Below, piece after piece: positions 43,375 to 52,103 of a stretch of 64,000 nucleotides of DNA. The DNA lies in contig OX638345.1 in NCBI GenBank assembly GCA_951813535.1, forward strand, positions 1,919,158-1,983,157, in the 5' to 3' direction. Within the stretch, counting starts at the first letter, position 1. Every line of letters starts with the position of its first letter. Origin of the DNA: an uncultured Dehalococcoidia bacterium. Lineage in GTDB: Bacteria; Chloroflexota; Dehalococcoidia; Lucifugimonadales; UBA3495. Both the position numbers and the translations under genes were made by a program. The notes under the pieces were generated by a model. The model was not told the DNA's origin and did not search any database. It saw only the letters and a list, made by a program, of their open reading frames with translations.

Positions 43375-44619
43375 ATGTCCTACCATTTCCTGCCCTTCCG
43401 CAACTTCCTGTCCCGCCGGGGCTTTCCGCACACATCCCGCTACTTGAGGCTGGTTCTGGTCTTGGCCGCGTTGGCTGTTTTGTGCCTGGCGGCAACCGGC
43501 TGCGGCCGCGATTTGGGGGCGTCGACCAAGGGATGGGGTTCCGTTGCGGTGGGCAACGGCGTCGTCTACGCCACCACGTTGGCCGGCCAGGTCTATGCCC
43601 TGGACGATTTCGGACTGGATGGCGTCAGTACCCGTTGGGTCTCCGCTGTCGGCAGTGAACGCGGGTTCGGCGGCGCCTACGGTTCTCCCGCCATTGGGCG
43701 CTATGTCTACGTGTCCGGCATCGACGGTATCCTGTACGCCTTCGACGGTTCCGCTGGCGCCGGTTCGGTCCAGGTGGCCTGGCGCCAGCCCCAGTTCGAG
43801 ACCGAAGACATGCCGTCTCTGGTCGGCAGCCCGGCGCTGGACGAGGCCGGAGGCATCATCGCCGTCGGGTCCGAAGACGGTGGACTGTATGCGTACAACG
43901 CGTTGACCGGGGAAAATCTCCATTGGTCTCCCTTCCGCACTGACGGCAAGGTTTGGTCAACCCCGGTTTTGCGCAACGGTGTCGCCTACTTCGGCTCCCA
44001 GGATGGCAGCGTCTACGCCGTCAGCCTGGAAACTGGGGCCCTGGTTTGGCGTTATGACACCGGGGGTTCGGTGGTCGCTACTCCCCTCGTCCATAAAAAC
44101 CTCCTCATTGTCGGCTCCTTCGACCGCCAGTTGTACGCTCTGGGCCTGAATGATGGCCAACCGCGCTGGCAGTTCGCCGGACAAAACTGGTGGTGGGCAA
44201 CTCCGGTGTCCTCCGGCCGTGCGATATACGCCGCGTCCATGGACGGCAATGTTTACGCCATCGACGACAACGGAGTGCCGCTCTGGAACTACGATATGGG
44301 CGCGCCAATAGTCGCCGATCCCCTGCTGGTGGAACGCGGATTGGTCGTCGCCTCTCGTGATGGCAGGGTCGTGCTGCTTCGGGCATCGGCGTCAGCCCAG
44401 GAGACGCCTCAGGAAATCGCCTCGTACAGTATCCGGGATGGCGAGATAAAGGCTCCGCTGGTCCAGTCGAGCACCATCGGATTGGGAGGCGCCAACGAGC
44501 AGGAAGCGATTTACGTCGGAACCGACGACGGCAAAGTGCGGCGGCTGCAGGTGTTGTCCGGCTTTATGCCCCATTGGTGTTACGACACGGACAACAACGT
44601 GCAATGTCCCCGCAATTAG
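43375..44619 (+). CDS. PQQ-type beta-propeller lipoprotein between yidD and yidC
   Basis: 414-residue lipoprotein. N-terminal signal with lipobox LAATGC (Cys about 41), then PQQ-like/WD-type blades, for example GVVYATTLAGQVYALDD, GVAYFGSQDGSVYAVSLETGALVWRYDTGG, AIYAASMDGNVYAIDDNGVPLWNYDMG and GAIYVGTDDGKV-like YVGTDDGKVRRL. About seven blades. The fold resembles BamB but no outer-membrane complex is expected in this kind of cell. Its place in the rpmH-rnpA-yidD-yidC-jag order is abnormal; a role in membrane-protein insertion or as an envelope scaffold is inference. ATG 43375 follows yidD at 9 bp. Confidence 0.85.
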   Translation: MSYHFLPFRNFLSRRGFPHTSRYLRLVLVLAALAVLCLAATGCGRDLGASTKGWGSVAVGNGVVYATTLAGQVYALDDFGLDGVSTRWVSAVGSERGFGGAYGSPAIGRYVYVSGIDGILYAFDGSAGAGSVQVAWRQPQFETEDMPSLVGSPALDEAGGIIAVGSEDGGLYAYNALTGENLHWSPFRTDGKVWSTPVLRNGVAYFGSQDGSVYAVSLETGALVWRYDTGGSVVATPLVHKNLLIVGSFDRQLYALGLNDGQPRWQFAGQNWWWATPVSSGRAIYAASMDGNVYAIDDNGVPLWNYDMGAPIVADPLLVERGLVVASRDGRVVLLRASASAQETPQEIASYSIRDGEIKAPLVQSSTIGLGGANEQEAIYVGTDDGKVRRLQVLSGFMPHWCYDTDNNVQCPRN

Positions 44620-44659
44620 GAACCCGGAGCTGCTGACCGGCGGCGACAGGCAGGAATAA

Positions 44660-45589
44660 GTGGAATTTTTCTCCATATTCATCCTCATCTGGAACGAGGT
44701 GATCATTCGGCCCATGCTCAACACCTTGCTGGTGTTGTATGTGCTGTGCTTCTCCCAGATGGGTGTCGCCATCATCGCGTTCACGGCGCTGGTGCGTGTA
44801 GCGACCATACCCCTGACCGTGCGTCAGTTGCGGCAGATGCGCGCAATGACCGGGATGCAGCCCCGGGTCCGCGAGATCCAGCAGCGCCACGAGGGTGACC
44901 GTCAGCGAATCTCCCAGGAGACCATGCGGTTGTATCGCGAGAGCGGCGTCAATCCCATCGGCTGTCTGGGCCCATTGATCGTCCAGATGCCGATCCTGAT
45001 CGGCTTGTTCCGCGTCCTGATTCTTACCCTGTTCAACAACCCGGAAGACCTGGTAAATCTTTCCGACAAACTGTACCCGTGGATCGACTTTGTGCCGATC
45101 CATTCGGCGGCGCCGGTCAACAATACGTTCCTCTGGCTCGATCTCAGCCAGCCGGACCCGTCGCCCATAGTCATGCCGATCCTGGTGGCCGTCACCACCT
45201 GGGTGCAGCAGAAGATGACGCAGATGCCGTCACCGGACCCGCGTCAACAGTCCAGCCAAACGATGATGTTGTGGATGATGCCCATTTTCCTCGGCGCATT
45301 CTCCCTGGGTTGGCCCAGCGGATTGCCGCTCTACTGGGTGGTTTCCAACCTCATCGGCATCACGATCCAGTATTTCATCACCGGTTGGGGGCCCTTGTTC
45401 CCGCTGTTCCCACGGCGCGGGCAGGATGCGGAAGAGACCGCGCCGGTTGTCCCTGCTCCCGACCCGCAGGAGAGTAGACCCGATGGATCAGATAGTGCAA
45501 ACCGGGAGAACCGTAGAAGAAGCCGAAGAGCAGGCGCTCGCAGCTCTCGGCGCCGACCGCAGCGAGGTAGAGGTCGAAATACTAAATAG
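44660..45589 (+). CDS. yidC: Membrane protein insertase YidC
   Basis: 309 residues, short YidC1 form. Core helices show VLYVLCFSQMGVAIIAFTALVRVATIPLTVRQLRQMRAM, then GCLGPLIVQMPILIGLFRVL, PILVAVTTWVQQKMTQMPS and MMLWMMPIFLGAFSLGWPSGLPLYWVVSNLIGI. No N-terminal large loop domain, as in Gram-positive-type insertases. The last 45 residues are Arg-rich, a tail that in other species binds ribosomes. Its last 107 bp overlap jag in another frame. GTG 44660 with CAGGAA eight bases before. Confidence 0.94.
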   Translation: MEFFSIFILIWNEVIIRPMLNTLLVLYVLCFSQMGVAIIAFTALVRVATIPLTVRQLRQMRAMTGMQPRVREIQQRHEGDRQRISQETMRLYRESGVNPIGCLGPLIVQMPILIGLFRVLILTLFNNPEDLVNLSDKLYPWIDFVPIHSAAPVNNTFLWLDLSQPDPSPIVMPILVAVTTWVQQKMTQMPSPDPRQQSSQTMMLWMMPIFLGAFSLGWPSGLPLYWVVSNLIGITIQYFITGWGPLFPLFPRRGQDAEETAPVVPAPDPQESRPDGSDSANRENRRRSRRAGARSSRRRPQRGRGRNTK

Positions 45590-46244
45590 GGGACGCCAGG
45601 GCTTCCTGGGCATCGGCGGCGAGTTGGCCGAGGTGCGCGTTACCCGCCGCGACGCCGCTCCACCCTCCACTCCGGAGAGCGCCGTTCCCGATGCGGATGA
45701 ACCTCAGACGGACGATGCGGAGCCGTTCGATGAACCTGTCGAGGCCGAGGAGCGTGCTCCAATTCCGGCCATAACTGCCGACACCCCCGCGGGAACCGCA
45801 GTTCAGGCCATCCAACGCATCCTCACCGCCGTCGGCGCAGACGTCGACGTGACTCTACGCGCTGAGCATGACGAGTTGGCCGGTGGCCCCGTGATCGACA
45901 TCAACGGCCTGGACTCCGGGCTATTGATCGGACGGCGCGGCAATACGTTGCATTCGCTGCAATTCATCGTCCAGAGTATCGTGCGCCAGCAGTTCGATGA
46001 GGAGGTCCGGGTTTCGTTGGACGTCGAGCAATACCGGCAGCGGCGGGAGGATTCCCTTCGTGAGATGGCGGACCGCGTTGCCGACCGCGTCCTGCAGACC
46101 GGCCGGGGCATTACTTTGGAACCCATGGCCCCGGCCGACCGCCGGGTTATCCACCTGTATCTGGGCGAGCGCGACGGTATCAGGACCGAAAGCGTCGGAT
46201 TCGGCGACTCCCGCAAGGTGCAAATCATCCCCGAGCGGGACTGA
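45483..46244 (+). CDS. jag: Jag/SpoIIIJ-associated RNA-binding protein
   Basis: 253 residues with Jag_N, KH and R3H domains: N-terminal VEEAEEQALAALGADRSEVEVEILNRGRQGFLGIGG, then an acidic linker (about 68-105), the KH domain with GLLIGRRGNTLHSLQFIVQSIV and R3H with RREDSLREMADRVADRVLQ and APADRRVIHLYLGERDGIRTESVGFGDSRKVQIIP. ATG 45483 has CAGGAGA about ten bases upstream inside yidC; the frame before it lacks Jag similarity. Overlap with yidC is 107 bp. Translational coupling is likely. Confidence 0.93.
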   Translation: MDQIVQTGRTVEEAEEQALAALGADRSEVEVEILNRGRQGFLGIGGELAEVRVTRRDAAPPSTPESAVPDADEPQTDDAEPFDEPVEAEERAPIPAITADTPAGTAVQAIQRILTAVGADVDVTLRAEHDELAGGPVIDINGLDSGLLIGRRGNTLHSLQFIVQSIVRQQFDEEVRVSLDVEQYRQRREDSLREMADRVADRVLQTGRGITLEPMAPADRRVIHLYLGERDGIRTESVGFGDSRKVQIIPERD

Positions 46245-46334
46245 ATCCTTTGCGGACCCGATATCGGGGCTTCGGCGCATATTGCCGGCGGCGTTTTCGT
46301 TGACCCACCGCCGGCTGCCACATAGAATGCAACC

Positions 46335-47783
46335 ATGATTTCGCATCCCGTAATGGGTTCGGGAAGCCCCGCCCTCGACCACCCGCGCGAGGAGTGCGGA
46401 GTGGTGGGTGTCTATGCGCCGGGTTCGCACAGCGCCACGTTGACCTCCATCGGCCTGTTCGCGTTGCAGCACCGGGGACAGGAATCGGCAGGCGTCGCCG
46501 CAGCCGAATACGGTCAGATCAAGTTGCATACGGGCATGGGTCTGGTGTCCGAGGCCTTTCGGGATGGTGACATCGACGGCATCACCGGAGGGATGGCAAT
46601 CGGTCACACCCGGTACTCGACCACCGGCGCCAGCCGCAGCGCCAACGCCCAGCCGCTGCTGGTTGACGGGTTGAACGGCCCCCTGGCGATCGCCCACAAC
46701 GGCAACATCATCAACTCCAAGCAGCTGCGCGAGCAGGTTGAGTCCCAATGGGATTGTAGCTTCCAGACCAGTACCGACAGTGAGGTCGTAGCCCATCTCC
46801 TGGCTAACGCCCCTGGCGATACCTGGCCTCAGCGGCTCTTTTACGCCATGGCCCGCATGCAAGGGGCGTTCTCCCTCGCTCTGTTGACTCCCGACGCCAT
46901 TATCGCGGTCCGCGATCCTTTGGGCATACGGCCCTTGTGCCTGGGCCGCCTCGAAAACGGTTGGGTCGTCGCCTCCGAGACCTGCGCCCTGGACCATATG
47001 CAGGCCGAGTTCACCCGCGAACTCGAACCCGGGGAGGTGTTGGTGATCAGCGACGATGGCGTTCAAAGCGCGATTTACGGCGATGCCGCCCGCCGGGGTC
47101 GAGCATTGTGCGTGTTCGAGTGGATCTACTTCGCCAGGCCGGATAGCGTCATGGATGGCCGGCTCATGCATACCGCCCGGGAGGACATGGGCGCCCAGTT
47201 GGCGCGAGAGCACCCCGCCGACGCGGACCTGGTGATCGGCATCCCCGACTCTTCTACGTCCGCCGCCGTGGGTTTTGCCCGCGAATCTGGTATCCCCTTT
47301 GCCAACGGGTTGGTACGCAACCGCTACGTGGGGCGTACCTTCATCGAGCCGGAGCAGCAGCGGCGCGACCGCGGCGTCCGGCAGAAGTTCAACCCGATGC
47401 CAGCGGTGCTTAGCGGCAAGCGTCTGGTGGTTGTGGACGATAGCATCGTTCGGGGCACCACGACCCCCCATGTCGTGGACCTGCTCCGTCGCGCCGGCGC
47501 CACCGAAGTGCACCTGAGGGTATGTGCCCCGCCCATCAAACATCCCTGTTATCTCGGCGTGGATATGGCGACGCGAGGGGAACTGATCGCCGCTAACAAG
47601 ACCATCCCCGAAATCTGCGAGTTGACTGGCGCTGATTCCCTCGGATACCTCAGCGTGCGCGGTTTGATGGACCTGGTGTACGGCCAGCAGGGTGGGTTCT
47701 GCGACGCCTGTTTCACCGGCAACTACCCGGTGCCGGTGCAGCTTGAACTCACCAAACAGTCCCTGGAACGGGCCACTGCCTGA
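46335..47783 (+). CDS. purF: Amidophosphoribosyltransferase
   Basis: First committed step of purine synthesis: PRPP + glutamine to phosphoribosylamine. 482 residues. A 20-residue propeptide ends at CGVVGVYAPG, so Cys21 is the N-terminal nucleophile. The glutaminase has GHTRYSTTGAS and HNGNIIN. The PRPP-binding loop is VVVDDSIVRGTT. Cys in RALCVFEW, VCAPPIKHPC and GGFCDACFTGNYPV match the [4Fe-4S]-type (B. subtilis-like) PurF. ATG 46335 with TAGAAT six bases upstream and no ribosome site, suggesting a leaderless transcript. purM starts at the stop (TGATG). Confidence 0.96.
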   Translation: MISHPVMGSGSPALDHPREECGVVGVYAPGSHSATLTSIGLFALQHRGQESAGVAAAEYGQIKLHTGMGLVSEAFRDGDIDGITGGMAIGHTRYSTTGASRSANAQPLLVDGLNGPLAIAHNGNIINSKQLREQVESQWDCSFQTSTDSEVVAHLLANAPGDTWPQRLFYAMARMQGAFSLALLTPDAIIAVRDPLGIRPLCLGRLENGWVVASETCALDHMQAEFTRELEPGEVLVISDDGVQSAIYGDAARRGRALCVFEWIYFARPDSVMDGRLMHTAREDMGAQLAREHPADADLVIGIPDSSTSAAVGFARESGIPFANGLVRNRYVGRTFIEPEQQRRDRGVRQKFNPMPAVLSGKRLVVVDDSIVRGTTTPHVVDLLRRAGATEVHLRVCAPPIKHPCYLGVDMATRGELIAANKTIPEICELTGADSLGYLSVRGLMDLVYGQQGGFCDACFTGNYPVPVQLELTKQSLERATA

Positions 47784-48835
47784 TGACCGCTGGCGAGGTT
47801 CGCGCAGTTCCCCCGGCATCGGCGGAATACGAGGCCGCAGGCGTCGCCCTGGACGCCATGGATGGCCTGAAGGATCGGATCAAGGCCTTTGCGGCCATAA
47901 CCCACGGTCCGGAGGTGTTGGATAGCAGCGGCGGTTTCGCGGGCCTCTTCGCCCTGGGCGGCTATCGCGACCCCGTGCTGGTCGCCAGCGCGGACGGCGT
48001 GGGCACGAAGCTGAAGATAGCGGCTCAGCTCGGCCATTTTGAAGGAGTCGGTCAGGACCTGGTCACCCTGAACGTCAACGATATCCTGACCAAGGGTGCC
48101 CGCCCGCTGTTCTTTTTGGACTATGTGTCCTTCAGCGCGTTTGACGAGCATCGCCTGGAAATGCTCATGCGCGGCATGGTCTGGGGCTGCCGGGAGGCCG
48201 GCTGCGCCCTGATTGGCGGTGAGACCGCCCAGCTACCCGGTGTCTACCGGGACTCCGATTTCGACCTCGCCGGTTTCGTGGTGGGCGTGGCCGAGCGGGA
48301 CGACCTGCTGGACGGCAGCCGGGTCGTTCCAGGCGATCGTCTCATTGGCATCCCCTCCAGCGGAGTCCATACCAATGGGTTTTCGCTGGTCCGACGGGTG
48401 TTCAACACCGACGATGACCCAGAAGCGCTGTTCCGCCCTTGCCCGGGTCTTGATCGTAACCTTGGCGACGAGCTGATGGTGCGTCACCGGGCATACTACC
48501 CCCTACTGGAACCATACTTAGGCAGCATCAAGACGCTGAGCCACATCACCGGCGGCGGCCTTCCCGGCAAGATGCCGGCATCGTTACCGCCTGGCGTCAC
48601 CGCGGAGTTCCGCCTGGGCGCCTGGCCCATCCCTCCCGTATTCGGCGCAATTCAGCGGGCCGGCGGGATCAGTGATGACGAGATGTACCGCGTGTTCAAC
48701 ATGGGGCTCGGCATGGTCGCGGTGTGTGGCCCGGAGCAAGCCGCCGAGTTGACCTCCGGCGTGCCGGACGCGATCGACGTCGGTCAGATTGTCCAGAGTT
48801 CCGGCCCGAGCCGGACCGCATTTCGGTCGGCGTGA
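47783..48835 (+). CDS. purM: Phosphoribosylformylglycinamidine cyclo-ligase
   Basis: AIR synthetase, purine step 5, ATP-dependent ring closure. 350 residues with SADGVGTKLKIAAQLGH, DLVTLNVNDILTKGARPLFFLDY, CALIGGETAQLPGVY and SSGVHTNGFSLVRRVF, then SHITGGGLPGKMPASLP; all are PurM signatures. Shares bases with the purF stop, so translation is coupled. A small ORF separates it from purH. Confidence 0.96.
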   Translation: MTAGEVRAVPPASAEYEAAGVALDAMDGLKDRIKAFAAITHGPEVLDSSGGFAGLFALGGYRDPVLVASADGVGTKLKIAAQLGHFEGVGQDLVTLNVNDILTKGARPLFFLDYVSFSAFDEHRLEMLMRGMVWGCREAGCALIGGETAQLPGVYRDSDFDLAGFVVGVAERDDLLDGSRVVPGDRLIGIPSSGVHTNGFSLVRRVFNTDDDPEALFRPCPGLDRNLGDELMVRHRAYYPLLEPYLGSIKTLSHITGGGLPGKMPASLPPGVTAEFRLGAWPIPPVFGAIQRAGGISDDEMYRVFNMGLGMVAVCGPEQAAELTSGVPDAIDVGQIVQSSGPSRTAFRSA

Positions 48836-48877
48836 TCCAATCCGAAAAGGTCGACAGAGTAGAAGGTGGAGGTTGTT

Positions 48878-49129
48878 ATGAATCTGAGAAACCCGTTCCG
48901 CCGTAACGTCCGCAACAACGCCGACGACAGATCCGAACCCGTTCTCGACGTCATGCGCCCCTGGTGGGCGTGGGGCCCACTGGGTCTGGTGTGGTACGGG
49001 AGCCACCACTCCGACACTCCCGTCGACCCGGGACAAATTCACCATTCCGGCGACGCGGCCAATTTTCATCATCCCGGCGACACGGGTGGTGGGTTTGGCG
49101 GCTTCGACGGAGGTGGCGGCGCAATTTAG
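48878..49129 (+). CDS. Small His/Gly-rich protein between purM and purH
   Basis: 83 residues. MNLRNPFRRNVRNN is basic, then a short hydrophobic patch WWAWGPLGLVWYGSHH, then HHSGDAANFHHPGDTGGGFGGFDGGGGAI. I do not recognise it; the His-rich middle could bind metal and the tail is disordered. ATG 48878 has GGAGG five bases upstream, so it is probably expressed; GTG 48866 is the alternative. Function unknown. Confidence 0.5.
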   Translation: MNLRNPFRRNVRNNADDRSEPVLDVMRPWWAWGPLGLVWYGSHHSDTPVDPGQIHHSGDAANFHHPGDTGGGFGGFDGGGGAI

Positions 49130-49165
49130 TTTCGACCCCCATTCAACGAGGAGCATCCAGGCAAG

Positions 49166-50704
49166 TTGAAAGCATTACTCAGCGTATTCGACAAGACCGG
49201 CATCGAAGATTTTGGCAAATCCCTTTCGGATGCCGGCTATGAACTGATCAGCACTGGCGGCACCCACCGGAGCATCGCCGATGCCGGGGTTCCGGTCACG
49301 CAGGTTTCCGACGTTACGGGTTCGCCCGAAATCCTGGAGGGCCGCGTCAAGACCCTGCATCCGGTGATACACGGCGGCCTGCTGGCCCGCCGCGATTCTC
49401 CCGCGCACATGGCGGAGTTGGCACAGCACGGCATCGGCCCAATCGATGTGGTGGTCGTTAACCTCTACCCCTTCGTCGAGACCATTAGTCAGTCCGGCGT
49501 CACGCTGGACGACGCCCTGGAGAACATCGACATCGGCGGCCCGACTATGCTGCGCGCCGCGGCCAAGAACTTCCCGTCCGTCGCCGTCGTCGTCGACCCG
49601 TCCGACTACCACTGGGTCGCCGACGCCCTGTCCGGACCCGGCCTGGACGCGCAACAGCGCCGAGCGCTCGCTACCAAAGCCTTTCAACACGTCGCGGTGT
49701 ACGATGCTGCGGTGGCGGACTACCTCTCCAACGATCCCACCTCCGAAGTGGAAATGCCCCAGCAGGTGACCATCGGGCTCACCCGCGTCTCCAGCCTGCG
49801 CTACGGCGAGAACCCCCACCAGCGGGGCGCATTGTACGTCCCCGCCAGCGGTGGCGAGGGGGGCCTCGCCAGGGCCACGCAATTGCATGGCCGCGAACTG
49901 TCTTTCAACAACCTGATGGATGCCGACGCTGCATGGCGCACGGTAAGCGACTATGCTGATCCGTCGGTGTGCGTAATCAAGCACGCCAACCCCTGCGGCC
50001 TCGCGTCGCGGGACGACGTCGCGCAAGCTTACGAGCTGGCCTATGAGGGCGATCCTGTGTCCGCCTTTGGCGGCATCGTCGGTTTCAACCGCAGAGTCAC
50101 CGCCGCTGCGGCGCAGGCCATGGACCCCGTGTTCTACGAAGTGGTGGTCGCGCCGGCCTATGATGACGACGCCCTGGAGATACTGCGGCGGAAGCGCAAC
50201 CTGCGTATCCTCTCGGTGGACCCCGTAGCGGGCGCTCCGGGTTCCGTGGATTACGATGTTCGCCCGCTGAGCGGCGGCGTCCTGGTGCAAACGCCCGACG
50301 CCATCGACGAAGACCCCGAGGCCTGGGCAACCGCGACCGAACGCGCCCCGTCTCCGGCCGAGTTGGCCGACCTGGCATTCGCCTGGAAGGCCGTGAAGCA
50401 CATCAAGTCCAACGCCATCGCTTTCGTCAGGGATCGTACCCTGGTAGGGATGGGCGCCGGCCAGCCGAACCGGGTGGTCAGTGTGCATCTTTCGCAACGC
50501 GCGGCCGGCGATAAAGCCGCTGGATGCGCTTTGGCGTCCGATGCTTTCTTCCCCTTCCCGGACAATATCGAGTTGGCCGCTGAGGCCGGCATCACCGCCA
50601 TCGTTCAGCCCGGGGGATCCATCCGCGACGACGAGGTGATTGCCGCCGCCAACCAGGCCGGCATCGCCATGGTGTTCACCGGCGTTCGTCACTTCCGGCA
50701 CTGA
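49166..50704 (+). CDS. purH: Bifunctional AICAR transformylase/IMP cyclohydrolase
   Basis: Last two steps of purine synthesis. 512 residues: MGS-like IMP cyclohydrolase domain (1-150) with LLSVFDKTGIEDFGKSL, ELISTGGTHR, SGSPEILEGRVKTLHP-like SPEILEGRVKTLHP; then the transformylase domain with SLRYGENPHQRGALY, FNNLMDADAAWR, VIKHANPCGLA, KHIKSNAIAFVRD and GMGAGQPNRVVSV, DAFFPFPDNIELAA. TTG 49166. Follows the small His/Gly-rich ORF at 36 bp in the purF-purM-orf-purH unit. Confidence 0.96.
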   Translation: MKALLSVFDKTGIEDFGKSLSDAGYELISTGGTHRSIADAGVPVTQVSDVTGSPEILEGRVKTLHPVIHGGLLARRDSPAHMAELAQHGIGPIDVVVVNLYPFVETISQSGVTLDDALENIDIGGPTMLRAAAKNFPSVAVVVDPSDYHWVADALSGPGLDAQQRRALATKAFQHVAVYDAAVADYLSNDPTSEVEMPQQVTIGLTRVSSLRYGENPHQRGALYVPASGGEGGLARATQLHGRELSFNNLMDADAAWRTVSDYADPSVCVIKHANPCGLASRDDVAQAYELAYEGDPVSAFGGIVGFNRRVTAAAAQAMDPVFYEVVVAPAYDDDALEILRRKRNLRILSVDPVAGAPGSVDYDVRPLSGGVLVQTPDAIDEDPEAWATATERAPSPAELADLAFAWKAVKHIKSNAIAFVRDRTLVGMGAGQPNRVVSVHLSQRAAGDKAAGCALASDAFFPFPDNIELAAEAGITAIVQPGGSIRDDEVIAAANQAGIAMVFTGVRHFRH

Positions 50705-50713
50705 CCGTCCCCG

Positions 50714-51214
50714 TTGGACGCCTACCTGGACATCGAGACCACCGGTTTCATCGGTGGTCGCTCCTACCCGACCGTCGTTGGCATCGCCGTGGACTTCCCC
50801 GGCGACTGGTCGACCACCCAGTTGGTGGGCAACGGCATCACTGCGGACGCCGTGCTGCACCTGCTGGAAGGCGTAACCACCATCTTCACCTTCAACGGCG
50901 CCAGTTTCGACCTGCCGTTCCTCGCCTGGAACCCCGGCGTAGACCTTCGGCGTCGTTTTGAGCACCGGGACCTCATGCGGGAGTCCCGTCGCGCCGGTCT
51001 GAAGGGCGGGCTGAAAGCTATAGAGAAAGCTCTGGGTGTCGCTCGGAACCTGCCGGATATGGCTGGTTATGACGCGGTGCTGCTTTGGGACAAGTATTGT
51101 CGTGAGGATAACCACGACGCCCTGGATATGCTGCTTGAATACAACCGCGATGACGTGGAAAACCTGCGCGTCCTGCGGAATATATTGGAGGATGAAAATT
51201 GGAACTTGGACTGA
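50714..51214 (+). CDS. RNase H-like exonuclease (YprB-type)
   Basis: 166-residue DEDDh/y-type 3'-5' exonuclease fold. Exo I DIETTGF near the start, Exo II FNGASFDLPFL (about 70), Exo III YNRDDVENL near the end; the four acidic residues are present. The stand-alone form is shorter than YprB, which carries extra domains. Substrate DNA or RNA not determined. TTG 50714, ten bases after the purH stop. Its 3' end overlaps the next SDR gene by 16 bp. Confidence 0.85.
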   Translation: MDAYLDIETTGFIGGRSYPTVVGIAVDFPGDWSTTQLVGNGITADAVLHLLEGVTTIFTFNGASFDLPFLAWNPGVDLRRRFEHRDLMRESRRAGLKGGLKAIEKALGVARNLPDMAGYDAVLLWDKYCREDNHDALDMLLEYNRDDVENLRVLRNILEDENWNLD

Positions 51215-51996
51215 AAGGCAAGAACGTGCTGGTGACCGGCGGCGGCAACAATATCGGTCGGGCCATTGTGCTGGCCTTTGCCGCTGAAGGTTGCAACATC
51301 GCCATCGCCGAGTTGAACCACGACGCCGGCAAACGCGTCGCCGCCGAGGTCGCCGCCCTCGGATCGGGCGCCTCCGCAATCGTGGTCGACGCCGACGTGA
51401 CCGATCAGGTCCGCACCGTTTCCATGATGACTGAAGCAATCGACCGCCTGGGAAGCGTCGATGTCCTGGTCAACAACGTTGGTTGGACCATCGACCGCCT
51501 TTTCATGGAGAAATCGCGTGACGAGCACGTCAAAGAGGTCGACGTCAACCTTTGGGGCGCCATCAACTGCATCCACGCTGTGCTCCCGCACATGATCGAG
51601 CGGCAGTCCGGCGCCATCGTCAGCATCAGCAGCGACGCCGGCAGGATGGGCGAGTACCGCGAGGCCGTTTACTCCGCGTGCAAGGCCGGCGTTGTCGCCC
51701 TGAGCAAGTCACTGGCCCGCGAGACCGGCCGTTATGGTCTCCGGTTCAACATGGTTTGCCCCGGCCTGGTGGTTCCCGATCAGTCCGAGGTCGCCGGCGC
51801 CGAGAGCATGTGGAGCCAGGGCATGCAGGACCTTTTCACTGACGAGGTGCTGGAGCGCGTGAGGCGCGCCTACCCCCTGCGTCGCATCGGCTCGGCCCAG
51901 GAGGTTGCCAATGCGGTGGTATTCCTCGCCTCCGACGCGGCGAGCTTCATTACCGGGCAAACCCTGAGCGTCTCCGGCGGCTACACGATGATGTAG
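51199..51996 (+). CDS. SDR-family oxidoreductase
   Basis: 265-residue classical SDR with VTGGGNNIGRA for NAD(P), NNVG, catalytic Ser in ISSDAG and YSACK carrying the intact Tyr and Lys. The Asp in VDADVTDQ fits an NAD(P) acidic residue. The end ITGQTLSVSGG is normal. TTG 51199 has TTGGAGG eight bases before. Contrast with the atypical SDR at 1752, which lost these residues. Substrate unknown. Confidence 0.9.
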   Translation: MELGLKGKNVLVTGGGNNIGRAIVLAFAAEGCNIAIAELNHDAGKRVAAEVAALGSGASAIVVDADVTDQVRTVSMMTEAIDRLGSVDVLVNNVGWTIDRLFMEKSRDEHVKEVDVNLWGAINCIHAVLPHMIERQSGAIVSISSDAGRMGEYREAVYSACKAGVVALSKSLARETGRYGLRFNMVCPGLVVPDQSEVAGAESMWSQGMQDLFTDEVLERVRRAYPLRRIGSAQEVANAVVFLASDAASFITGQTLSVSGGYTMM

Positions 51997-52024
51997 CGCG
52001 CCGCATCCCCGAATCGCCAAAGTT

Positions 52025-52051
52025 CAGGGGCGGGTCATCGACCCGCCCCTG
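52025..52051. repeat. GGGGCG palindrome, variant of the dispersed family
   Basis: CAGGGGCGGGT / ACCCGCCCCTG around CATCG, 29 bp after the SDR stop; same arms as the family but a GGGTCAT centre. Tandem with the copy at 52064. Confidence 0.8.
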
Positions 52052-52063
52052 GCGTTTCACCTG

Positions 52064-52089
52064 CAGGGGCGAATGATCGTCCGCCCCTG
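52064..52089. repeat. Dispersed palindrome, copy 4
   Basis: CAGGGGCG-AATGATCGTC-CGCCCCTG, with the family GAATGATC centre. Fifteen bp before the convergent stop at 52104. Confidence 0.88.
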
Positions 52090-52103
52090 TTGTAGCGCCG
52101 TGA

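Noticed and set aside
45921-47819. 632-residue minus-strand open frame
   Set aside because: Antisense to jag and purF; shadow of a GC-rich coding frame.
49175-51439. 754-residue minus-strand open frame
   Set aside because: Antisense to purH, the exonuclease and the SDR; no domain pattern, Arg/Gly-rich.
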